6,983 nucleotides of DNA, taken from Prevotella sp. GTDB lineage: Bacteria > Bacteroidota > Bacteroidia > Bacteroidales > Bacteroidaceae. Position numbers and translations under genes: made by a program. Below the pieces are notes generated by a model. That model was not told the origin of the DNA. It made no database searches and worked only from the letters and a program-made list of their open reading frames with translations. The stretch is from NCBI GenBank assembly GCA_022732315.1, contig JAIJUV010000130.1:1-6983 (forward strand). The letters run 5' to 3'. Positions 1-5,995 of this stretch are shown piece after piece; position 1 is the stretch's first letter, and each line of letters begins with the position of its first letter.

Positions 1-2072
1 CGAGACACCATGGAGAGATGGAAGAGAAGCCGGGGTTGATAGTGATAGACGAGGCACACCATGCTTTGGCGGAGACTTACGCAGAGGTGATGAATGCCTA
101 TCCGAAGGCGAAGAAGTTGGGACTGACGGCTACACCCTATCGCTTGAACGGCAAGGGATTCACGGATTTGTTTGACACCTTGCTGTGCTCATGGAGCATG
201 GAGAAGTTTATTGCCGAGGGACGATTGAGTCTTTATGACTACTACTCCATCAAGCCATATAGTGCTGACCAGCTGCTGATAGACTCGTTGCAGAAACGAG
301 GTGCTGATGGTGACTATCAGCAAAAGGAACTTAACGAGGTGATGGATGTGAAGCCATCACTCGAAAGACTATGCCTTACCATCAAGGAGTATGTGCCCGG
401 AAAGAAAGGTATCGTATATGCTATCAGTATTCAACATGCAGAGCATATTGCAGAGTTCTATCGGGAGAATGGCATCAAGGCAGTGGCGATTTCGAGCAAG
501 ACACCACTTGCAGAGCGACAAGAACTTATTGAAAGATTCAAATCTTCCTCGCTCTCCTCTTCCCTAAATTCCATTTCTGATGATATAGAAGTGTTGGTGA
601 GTGTGGATTTGTTCTCGGAGGGCTTCGATTGTCCTGATGTAGAGTTTATCCAATTGGCAAGGCCTACGCTGTCATTGGCTAAGTATATGCAGATGGTGGG
701 ACGTGGACTGCGAGTGGCAGAAGGGAAGGAATACTGCGTGATACTGGACAACGTGGGACTGTATAAGCGGTTTGGATTGCCATCTGTGGATAGAGATTGG
801 CAGAGCATGTTTGAAGGACGTACTTCTCTGGAAGACATTCTGCAAGAGGCGTGTATGCAAGTCAATAGTCACAACTGCAGGATGGACCTGATGATGGATG
901 GTGATGAGGAGATGATGAAAATCATCAACCATGAGTGCCAGCAACAGATGATAATGGACACTTATGGATATCAGATTGTAGAAGACGAAAAAGGTTTGAA
1001 AGGCATCAAGGATAAGGAAGGCAAGATGATATTAGAATGCCAATACAAGAAGATAGAAGTGACCAATGCTGGCTTTGCCTATTGCTACATAAGAAAGAAG
1101 GTGGGTCGGAAGGAATGGATTGACTTGCGGAACAGGTTGTGGTTTGCCAATAAGCCACAAAGTGTGAAGCTGATGGGCATCGACTTCTGTACAGAGGATG
1201 GCAAAAAGTTGTATCCTCGCATACAGTCGAAGTATATTGATGAAAAGACCTATCTGACGGTGAAAACCTTGGAACTGCAAGTAGGAACAGGCCTGAGCTG
1301 GAAGCATAGGTTTATTCCTTGGGACGAGCCGAATAAAGTGTATCTGTACAAAGAAGGAGAAGGCAACTCGCGACTGTATGTTGATGATGATGGACGTTAT
1401 TTTGCCCAAGAGAATATCGGCAGTCAATTGGTGGAAGTCAATTCCCCTGAAGGACTGGCGGAATTTGCAGAAAAAGACAAGCAGGAAAGAGAGAATGATG
1501 CAGAAGCTCTAAAGAATGCTTATCCGCATTATGAATTTTATCCTGTTGATAAAGTCAAGCTTCCCATGCAGATCCGTAGGAATAATAAGTGTGAGAATAA
1601 GATAAGAATAGAGAAAGACGGCATTTGGCATGTTGAAGATGATTGGTATCATGAGAGTTATTGGGTTGACCCTATCACACACAGGAAACATTATACGAGA
1701 CCTGTCCTGTTCAAGCGTGGCTATCTGAACATCTTAAAGGAAGGCGACTGGTGCTATGTGAGAAACATTCCTGGACTCAGGAACAGACCATTAAGGCAAT
1801 GGGAAATTGTGGCAGATGACAACATCTGTGTCATCAATAATAAGTATCTGATAGAGAAAAGTGAGCCTGACCAATGGTACAAGATATGCAGGAGAACAGA
1901 TGACTTCACTTATTTTTCTGTTCTGGCATGCTTTTATGAAAGTGAACACATCAAGGATGATACAGAGATTCAAATTACTCAATTTGATGGCGAGGGCTTG
2001 AAAATGACCCAAGAAGGATTTCCTTATACACCACTTGTAATAAAAACGTATAAAAGAAGTAGGTGGTTATGA
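1..2072 (+). CDS. SF2 DEAD/DEAH-box helicase, 5'-truncated by the window, with WG-like C-terminal region
   Basis: This is an ATP-dependent nucleic-acid helicase of superfamily 2. The reading frame stays open to the left edge of the window (the in-frame codons before the first ATG at 18 read RHHGE), so the start and the Walker A motif (motif I) lie upstream. Counting from the ATG at 18, one sees motif II DEAH at residues 11-14, motif III TATP at 38-41, a RecA2-like segment from about 128, motif V around SEGFDCPD (200-207) and motif VI QMVGRGLR at 225-232. The second half (about 310-684) is not a standard helicase domain. Residues 326-346 (GLKGIKDKEGK then QYKKIEV) resemble one WG beta-repeat, and the rest is tryptophan- and tyrosine-rich and unrecognised. 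A serine-rich insert lies at 176-187. The TGA stop is almost flush with a terminator hairpin. The substrate and role in the host element are unknown; an accessory or defence helicase is possible. Confidence 0.9.
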   Translation, partial: RHHGEMEEKPGLIVIDEAHHALAETYAEVMNAYPKAKKLGLTATPYRLNGKGFTDLFDTLLCSWSMEKFIAEGRLSLYDYYSIKPYSADQLLIDSLQKRGADGDYQQKELNEVMDVKPSLERLCLTIKEYVPGKKGIVYAISIQHAEHIAEFYRENGIKAVAISSKTPLAERQELIERFKSSSLSSSLNSISDDIEVLVSVDLFSEGFDCPDVEFIQLARPTLSLAKYMQMVGRGLRVAEGKEYCVILDNVGLYKRFGLPSVDRDWQSMFEGRTSLEDILQEACMQVNSHNCRMDLMMDGDEEMMKIINHECQQQMIMDTYGYQIVEDEKGLKGIKDKEGKMILECQYKKIEVTNAGFAYCYIRKKVGRKEWIDLRNRLWFANKPQSVKLMGIDFCTEDGKKLYPRIQSKYIDEKTYLTVKTLELQVGTGLSWKHRFIPWDEPNKVYLYKEGEGNSRLYVDDDGRYFAQENIGSQLVEVNSPEGLAEFAEKDKQERENDAEALKNAYPHYEFYPVDKVKLPMQIRRNNKCENKIRIEKDGIWHVEDDWYHESYWVDPITHRKHYTRPVLFKRGYLNILKEGDWCYVRNIPGLRNRPLRQWEIVADDNICVINNKYLIEKSEPDQWYKICRRTDDFTYFSVLACFYESEHIKDDTEIQITQFDGEGLKMTQEGFPYTPLVIKTYKRSRWL

Positions 2073-2073
2073 C

Positions 2074-2117
2074 AAAAACAGACCGATGTGAACAAGAGTT
2101 CATGTCGGTCTGTTTTT
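2074..2117 (+). terminator. Rho-independent terminator hairpin, copy 1
   Basis: The stem pairs 2074-2093 with 2098-2117 around the tetraloop AAGA. It has 20 pairs, two of them adjacent G-U wobbles (U2087-G2104 and G2088-U2103). A run of six T (2113-2118) forms the 3' arm end and U-tract. It starts one base after the helicase TGA stop, so it most likely ends the helicase transcript. On the opposite strand the two wobbles become A-C mismatches, so the structure is better for plus-strand RNA. Confidence 0.85.
2076..2115 (+). repeat. 40-bp perfect direct repeat, left copy (hairpin flanking the ABC-3C operon)
   Basis: These 40 bases are identical to 5150-5189 and in the same orientation; the starts are 3074 bases apart. 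The repeat is itself the stem-loop core of the terminator. Together the two copies bracket the three-gene ABC-3C operon and its promoter and nothing else, which suggests duplication of the terminator when the operon was acquired. Confidence 0.95.
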
Positions 2118-2183
2118 TGTTTATGTTCTTTGTTTCACATATTTATTTGACATATTAACACAAATAACCTTAAAAAGAAAGGT

Positions 2184-2196
2184 AACAAGACTTGTT
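2184..2196. promoter_or_regulatory. Candidate operator palindrome overlapping the ABC-3C promoter
   Basis: AACAAG-A-CTTGTT is a perfect inverted repeat with 6-bp arms and a one-base centre. It covers the likely -33 element (TTG at 2192-2194) of the ABC-3C operon promoter. The position would suit a repressor or autoregulator. A short palindrome in AT-rich DNA can arise by chance, and no regulator gene is encoded next to it, so this is only a candidate. Confidence 0.3.
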
Positions 2197-2220
2197 TGTC
2201 AAAAAAAAACTTTATATTTG
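2192..2220 (+). promoter_or_regulatory. Bacteroidetes-type promoter of the ABC-3C operon
   Basis: TATATTTG at 2213-2220 matches the Bacteroidetes -7 consensus TAnnTTTG exactly and is followed by CA. A TTG at 2192-2194, 18 bases upstream, can serve as the -33 element. Transcription would begin a few bases downstream, near 2225-2228, leaving a short AT-rich leader of about 15 nt before the ATG at 2242. No Shine-Dalgarno sequence is visible there, which is normal for this phylum. Confidence 0.75.
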
Positions 2221-2241
2221 CAGATTATTTAAGTATAAAAT

Positions 2242-3192
2242 ATGGCGATGTTACAAAGACAAACATATATAAATGATATTGTGAACAGACTGTCAGGCTT
2301 AGCAAGCAGTGTAGAATTACATGGTTTGCTAAACCTGTTGGATTTGCATGTCATATCAGAAGACTTCTATGTAAATCTTTTGAATCTTATATATGGCTGG
2401 AAACTTCGCAATGCAAATAGTTTGCAACAAAATGCACCAGGAATTGATTTGGTTGATGATTCCAATCACATATTGGTACAAGTAACAGGTACAAGTACCA
2501 AAGGGAAAATCGATCATTCTTTGAAAGAAATTCCAGAGAAATATACCGGTTATCATTTTTATTTTGCGCCAATTGTTATCGACGCAAAGGAGCAGCGAAA
2601 GTATAAATACAACCCACCTCATGAGATTGTGTTTAATCCGAAAACAGATATTTTGGACATTCATTTCATTGCGAACAAAATAAAGGGTATGCCGAATATT
2701 GAGGACATCAGAACAATAGTAATGTTCATAAAAAACAATATTCAAAATGATGTACCCGATACTACACAGTTAACTTCTGGGCTGAACTACATCATTAGTC
2801 AGTTAGCAGAAGATGATTTAAACGAATGTGATTTTGATATGACTGAATTTGAAATAGAGGCAAAAATAAGTTTCAACAACTTGTCTATATATTCAAAAGA
2901 TGCCATAGACCAATATAAAATTTATTATATCAATGTGCAGGAAATCTACAGCGAATATGCTAGGCAAGGAAAAACCAAAAGTATGGCCGTGCTGCAGAAA
3001 TTGCATAGGATATATGTTGGGTTGAAATCACAGGCAAGTGGCGATGCTTTATTCATTGCAATTAAAAATGAAATCATCAATCAAATAGGTAATAAAAATA
3101 ATAATTTATCACAAGAACAATTGGAAATGTGTGTTGAAATGTTGATGGTGCACGCATTTATGGAATGTAAAATATTTGAAAAGCCGATATAG
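2242..3192 (+). CDS. SMEK domain-containing protein, predicted effector of an ABC-three-component system
   Basis: This 316-aa protein is the likely effector of the ABC-3C system. The N-terminal half matches the SMEK domain, a predicted restriction-endonuclease-like fold. Its opening helix is at residues 8-52, followed by the conserved block PGIDL (66-70, with D69) and then the strand ILVQVTG (77-83), where Q80/T82 stand where many nucleases carry E-x-K. Residues about 200-316 form the C-terminal domain typical of ABC-3C effectors: an FNNLS-type segment at 211-215, IYSEYARQGKTKSM (235-248) and a closing helix with FMECKIFE (306-313). There is no signal peptide or membrane helix, so it is cytoplasmic. 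It is the first gene of the operon and its TAG lies 2 nt before the next ATG. The start at 2242 suits the promoter distance. Nuclease activity is inferred from the fold and not proven; the family call is fairly firm. Confidence 0.85.
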   Translation: MAMLQRQTYINDIVNRLSGLASSVELHGLLNLLDLHVISEDFYVNLLNLIYGWKLRNANSLQQNAPGIDLVDDSNHILVQVTGTSTKGKIDHSLKEIPEKYTGYHFYFAPIVIDAKEQRKYKYNPPHEIVFNPKTDILDIHFIANKIKGMPNIEDIRTIVMFIKNNIQNDVPDTTQLTSGLNYIISQLAEDDLNECDFDMTEFEIEAKISFNNLSIYSKDAIDQYKIYYINVQEIYSEYARQGKTKSMAVLQKLHRIYVGLKSQASGDALFIAIKNEIINQIGNKNNNLSQEQLEMCVEMLMVHAFMECKIFEKPI

Positions 3193-3194
3193 TT

Positions 3195-3419
3195 ATGCTT
3201 CTACCAGATAATATGAGACCAGAAAATTGCATCTATTACAATGGTGCTATTGTACTAAAGGTGCTGCAGACAGAAAAGAAAATTTCTGTCGTGGACTTGT
3301 ATTGTCGTCTTCGAGAACAGTATAGAATGAGTTTTGCTATCTTGCAACTCTGTATAGATTGGCTTTACTTAATAGATTGTGTCATTGTTAAAAATGGGGA
3401 GGTTGAGCTATGTTCATAA
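3195..3419 (+). CDS. ABC-three-component system middle component (type 6-like)
   Basis: This 74-aa protein occupies the middle position of the ABC-3C operon. It begins MLLPDNMRPENCIYYNGA and continues with a helical region (about 18-62). That layout resembles the short middle component 6 family: an N-terminal LP-x-(7-9) leader, a helix ending in VLQ, then a small winged-helix-like body with a DLYCRLRE helix and a final short hairpin with VKNGEVEL (65-72). Such proteins are thought to bridge the ATPase and the effector. The start follows the SMEK stop by 2 nt and the gene overlaps the ATPase gene by 10 nt, so all three are likely translated together. Short length makes the exact subtype uncertain; the class is supported mainly by size, order and the N-terminal motif. 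Confidence 0.75.
   Translation: MLLPDNMRPENCIYYNGAIVLKVLQTEKKISVVDLYCRLREQYRMSFAILQLCIDWLYLIDCVIVKNGEVELCS
3396..3402 (+). promoter_or_regulatory. Strong Shine-Dalgarno site for the ABC ATPase gene
   Basis: GGGGAGG ends 7 nt before the ATG at 3410, inside the end of the middle-component gene. It is the clearest ribosome binding site seen in the window and supports ATG 3410 as the true start despite the 10-nt overlap. It may give the ATPase its own translation rate in addition to coupling. Confidence 0.7.
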
Positions 3420-5131
3420 AATCACTTATCATAGAATCAAAAGAAGGTCTTATCAGAAGGTTAGACTTTCATCAAGGTCTTAATTTGATAGTCGACGAAA
3501 CCCCAGACACAAATACAGAGACTGGAAATAACGTTGGCAAAACAACCATACTCAGACTTATTGACATCTGTTTGGGTAAGGAAGCTCGAACGATATATAT
3601 AAGTCCTGAAGATAGGCGTGTCGTCAATGAAGAAGTAAAGACATTCTTGACAGAGAAGGAAGTGGTGATAACTTTAATTTTGGTTAGTGACTGGACTGCC
3701 ACAGCCAAAGAAGTTCGCATAAGAAGAAACTTTCTCTTACGCAAGAACTCTATTCAAGAAATAAACGGAGAGAATTATTCAAACGAAAATGAATTTAAGA
3801 AAGCTCTTCAGTATGCTATCATGGGCGTGGAGACCAACAAGCCAACATTTAGACAATTGGTTGCACATAATGTAAGATATACAAATGCTGCAGTCAATCA
3901 TACCTTGCATTGGCTTGAAGGTACAACTTCTGATGCTGTTTATGAAACTCTGCACCTATATATGTTGGGGTTGAACTATACTGATGCGGAAGAACGTCAA
4001 CAATTACTTCAGAAGCAGAAAACAGAAGAAAGTTTCAGAAAGAAACTCGTAAAAGAAAAAAGCCGTAATGCTTTAGCTTCAGAATTAGGTATTGTCAAAT
4101 CAGAAATAGAAGAATTGGAGCATATCAAGAAACAGATGCACTTAAACCCTGACTTTGACAACGATATGGCTGAGTTATCTGACTTGAAATATAAAATAAC
4201 AGTGCTTTCTTCTCAACTTAGTTCATTGAAGTTGCGCCATGATATAATGGAAGAAGCCAAAGAGGAGATTCTTAGCAACAAGTCGAATATCGATGCAGAC
4301 ACATTAAAAATAGTATATAATCAGGCAAAGAAATTTGTTCCAACCCTGCATCACACTTTCGAAGATTTGCTTAAGCACCATAATAGTATGCTTGTGAAAA
4401 AAGCAGATTTTATAGCAAGTGAGTTGCCTGAGTTAAAGAAGAAGATAGAAGCATTGGACTCAGAGATTAGAACTTTGCATGCATCGGAAAAAACACTTAG
4501 TGACAAATTGTTGCAATCATCGTACTATACAGACTATGAAAGTCTGATAGCAGATCTTACTCAAAAGCATGAGCGATTGGGTGCATTAAAGCAGCAGATT
4601 GATCAAATCGATAAAGTAGAAGAGAGGATAGATTCTCTAAACAAACAGATTGAAAGTATAGACAATTCTCTGTTTAGTGATGGGTTCAAGCAAAAGGTAC
4701 AAGCTCAATTGGATAAACTGAACAACTATCTTGCCAAAATATCACAGCTGCTTTATGCGGAACAATATGGTATGGTATACGAAACAGAAACAAAGAATAA
4801 AAATGAAATCTATAAATTCAATATAGAAAGATTTGATGCCGACACCATAAACTTCAGCTCAGGAAAGAAGCAAGGAGAAATTGTTTGCTTTGATATGGCA
4901 TATATCTTATTCGCAGACAAGGAGCATATACCATGTTTGCATTTTGGATTGTATGACAAAAAAGAATTGGTACATGGCAACCAGCTCTTGGGTACAGCAA
5001 AATTCGTAGAGGAAAATCACAACTTGCAGTTCGTTGCCTCTATTTTGTCAGACAAACTCCCAAAAGAGTTGAAAGACGATAGATACATAGTAGTGAAACT
5101 AAGCCAAAACGATAAACTTTTTAAGTTTTAG
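3410..5131 (+). CDS. DUF2326-type ABC ATPase (SMC/Rad50-like) of an ABC-three-component system
   Basis: This 573-aa cytoplasmic ATPase resembles Rad50/RecN/SMC proteins in plan. It has an N-terminal nucleotide-binding half, a long coiled-coil middle and a C-terminal half that completes the ATP site. The P-loop is TGNNVGKTT (38-46), followed by ILRLIDICLG, a hallmark of the DUF2326 family. The coiled coil runs from about 195 to 450, with a hairpin turn probably near 290-330 and many E/K/L/I heptads. The C-terminal half carries FSSGKKQGE (482-490) as the ABC signature, a hydrophobic strand leading to D516 (Walker B position), then KKELVHGNQL (517-526). The first glycine of the classic P-loop is Thr and the usual Glu after Walker B is absent, as discussed in the findings. 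It is the last gene of the operon and is followed by terminator copy 2. In ABC-3C systems the ATPase is thought to sense a trigger and gate the effector. Confidence 0.9.
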   Translation: MFIKSLIIESKEGLIRRLDFHQGLNLIVDETPDTNTETGNNVGKTTILRLIDICLGKEARTIYISPEDRRVVNEEVKTFLTEKEVVITLILVSDWTATAKEVRIRRNFLLRKNSIQEINGENYSNENEFKKALQYAIMGVETNKPTFRQLVAHNVRYTNAAVNHTLHWLEGTTSDAVYETLHLYMLGLNYTDAEERQQLLQKQKTEESFRKKLVKEKSRNALASELGIVKSEIEELEHIKKQMHLNPDFDNDMAELSDLKYKITVLSSQLSSLKLRHDIMEEAKEEILSNKSNIDADTLKIVYNQAKKFVPTLHHTFEDLLKHHNSMLVKKADFIASELPELKKKIEALDSEIRTLHASEKTLSDKLLQSSYYTDYESLIADLTQKHERLGALKQQIDQIDKVEERIDSLNKQIESIDNSLFSDGFKQKVQAQLDKLNNYLAKISQLLYAEQYGMVYETETKNKNEIYKFNIERFDADTINFSSGKKQGEIVCFDMAYILFADKEHIPCLHFGLYDKKELVHGNQLLGTAKFVEENHNLQFVASILSDKLPKELKDDRYIVVKLSQNDKLFKF

Positions 5132-5147
5132 CAAGTGAGTTTGACTA

Positions 5148-5191
5148 GGAAACAGACCGATGTGAACAAGAGTTCATGTCGGTCTGTTTCT
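5148..5191 (+). terminator. Terminator hairpin, copy 2, between convergent genes
   Basis: This is the same 18-bp stem and AAGA loop as copy 1, extended at its base by different pairs (G5149-C5190 and G5148-U5191). The T-tract is poorer (TTTCTGTT), so termination may be weaker than at copy 1. It lies 16 nt after the ATPase stop and one base from the stop of the convergent M23 gene, so it probably serves both directions. Confidence 0.75.
5150..5189 (+). repeat. 40-bp perfect direct repeat, right copy
   Basis: Identical to 2076-2115 in the same orientation. It marks the right edge of the ABC-3C cassette. The bases immediately outside the repeat differ from those around the left copy. Confidence 0.95.
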
Positions 5192-5192
5192 G

Positions 5193-5819
5193 TTATAACG
5201 GAGAACTTTTAGCAGTGAAAAGGATAGCGGGATTAATACTCTTGCCATCCTTTTTGCATGTAAGGTGGAGATGGCTGCCTGTGCTGCGACCGGTATTGCC
5301 AGTGACACCAACAATGATACCAGGAAATACACTTTCACCTTTGCGAACTATGATTGAGGACAAATGACAATAGCTGATATAAAAATTGCCATGTCTCAAT
5401 GTAACATAGTTGCCAGAACGATTGTCATACCCTACCTTTGCAACAATACCATCCATCATGGCATAGGCAGGTTCGTTCTTTGCACGAAGATCCAAACCAT
5501 TGTGCCATGACAGTTTGCCTGTAAATGGGTCACGACGATAGCCATAAGGACTGGTTATCTTGATTGATTTCAGTGGATAAGCGATGCTTGGATAGCTGCT
5601 TATCCACAGTTTTGGTTTGTTATCCACAGAGTCTGTTTTCTGCAGAGGTAGATTCGTCATTATAGAATCTACTGATGAGTTAGCAGAAAACGGATGCTTC
5701 TCCTCCACTTTCCTGATTTTGTAACGGCATGCGTTGTTGCTGACGGTATTGAACTGCGCCTTTGCGCTTGATACCGACAGACAACAAACCATCCATAATG
5801 CCATTATTTTTCCAAACAT
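5193..5819 (-). CDS. Secreted M23 family metallopeptidase (LytM-type)
   Basis: This 208-aa zinc peptidase is predicted to cut peptidoglycan peptide bridges in the periplasm or at the outer face of the wall. A Sec signal peptide is visible: K4 gives the positive end, residues 5-18 are hydrophobic, and AKA|Q suggests cleavage after A21. No lipobox is apparent. A variable linker (about 22-84) precedes the LytM core (about 85-200). The zinc/catalytic residues are all present: H106 and D110 in HNGLD, H152 in YCHLSS, H183 and H185 in HLHLT. The GNTGRSTGSHLHL segment is typical. Total length is ordinary for single-domain M23 proteins. It runs toward the ABC-3C operon and diverges from the DUF4099-type gene. 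In a conjugative element such an enzyme could open the wall for the transfer apparatus, which is inference. The start at M1 is preferred because it supplies the signal peptide's lysine. Confidence 0.92.
   Translation of the reverse strand: MFGKIMALWMVCCLSVSSAKAQFNTVSNNACRYKIRKVEEKHPFSANSSVDSIMTNLPLQKTDSVDNKPKLWISSYPSIAYPLKSIKITSPYGYRRDPFTGKLSWHNGLDLRAKNEPAYAMMDGIVAKVGYDNRSGNYVTLRHGNFYISYCHLSSIIVRKGESVFPGIIVGVTGNTGRSTGSHLHLTCKKDGKSINPAILFTAKSSPL
5572..5628. promoter_or_regulatory. Cluster of DnaA-box sequences inside the M23 gene
   Basis: Two perfect TTATCCACA 9-mers lie at 5600-5608 and 5620-5628, in the same orientation and exactly 20 bases (about two helical turns) apart; both are followed by G. 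A third, inverted copy with one mismatch (TTATCCACT) lies at 5572-5580. The sequences match the widely conserved DnaA box. Whether DnaA binds here is unknown. The cluster sits in the variable linker of the peptidase (residues about 64-83). Confidence 0.45.
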
Positions 5820-5823
5820 GATG

Positions 5824-5831
5824 CAAAGTTA
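5824..5831 (-). promoter_or_regulatory. Bacteroidetes -7 promoter element for the M23 gene
   Basis: Read on the minus strand this is TAACTTTG followed by CA, an exact match to TAnnTTTG. No convincing -33 TTG/TTTG is seen. It lies only 4 bases from the M23 ATG, so a transcript made from it would be leaderless or nearly so if M1 is the start. Confidence 0.55.
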
Positions 5832-5987
5832 GGGAAAGAAATCCAGAATAATATAAGAGATAGTGAAAGTATAACATAAAATAAGATTAAAGTATGATTG
5901 AGAGTATGAAATGACGTTACAATCATAATAAAACGGAAAAGATTGGGCAGAAGAGTACTGTCATTCTTACATTCGTGCGCGAAGACT

Positions 5988-5995
5988 TAACTTTG
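5988..5995 (+). promoter_or_regulatory. Bacteroidetes -7 promoter element for the DUF4099/DUF3945 gene
   Basis: TAACTTTG followed by CA exactly matches the TAnnTTTG consensus. No clear -33 element is found at the usual distance. Transcription would start near 6000-6002, which rules out the GTG at 5975 as the translation start and favours an ATG at 6005, 6026 or 6038. Confidence 0.6.

Noticed and set aside
785..793. Another DnaA-like sequence, TGTGGATAG, in the helicase gene
   Set aside because: One mismatch, isolated, and near the number expected by chance; not part of the 5572-5628 cluster.
2147..2152. TTGACA resembling a sigma-70 -35 box upstream of the SMEK gene
   Set aside because: No suitable -10 at 16-18 bp, and Bacteroidetes use the TAnnTTTG/-33 architecture, which is found downstream at 2192-2220.
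2475..2499. Direct repeat GGTACAAGTA twice (2475-2484, 2488-2497) with a GGTAC/GTACC palindrome
   Set aside because: It lies in the codons for the conserved QVTGTST strand of SMEK; Thr/Val codon bias explains it and spacing suggests no regulatory role.
2356..2745. Minus-strand frame of 129 codons opposite the SMEK gene
   Set aside because: It is a shadow of a well-supported coding frame in AT-rich DNA; the translation is a string of hydrophobic and cysteine residues without a domain pattern.
5176..5367. 63-codon plus-strand frame beginning inside hairpin copy 2
   Set aside because: It is antisense to the C-terminal LytM core of the M23 gene, starts inside the terminator and has no ribosome binding site or recognisable protein pattern.
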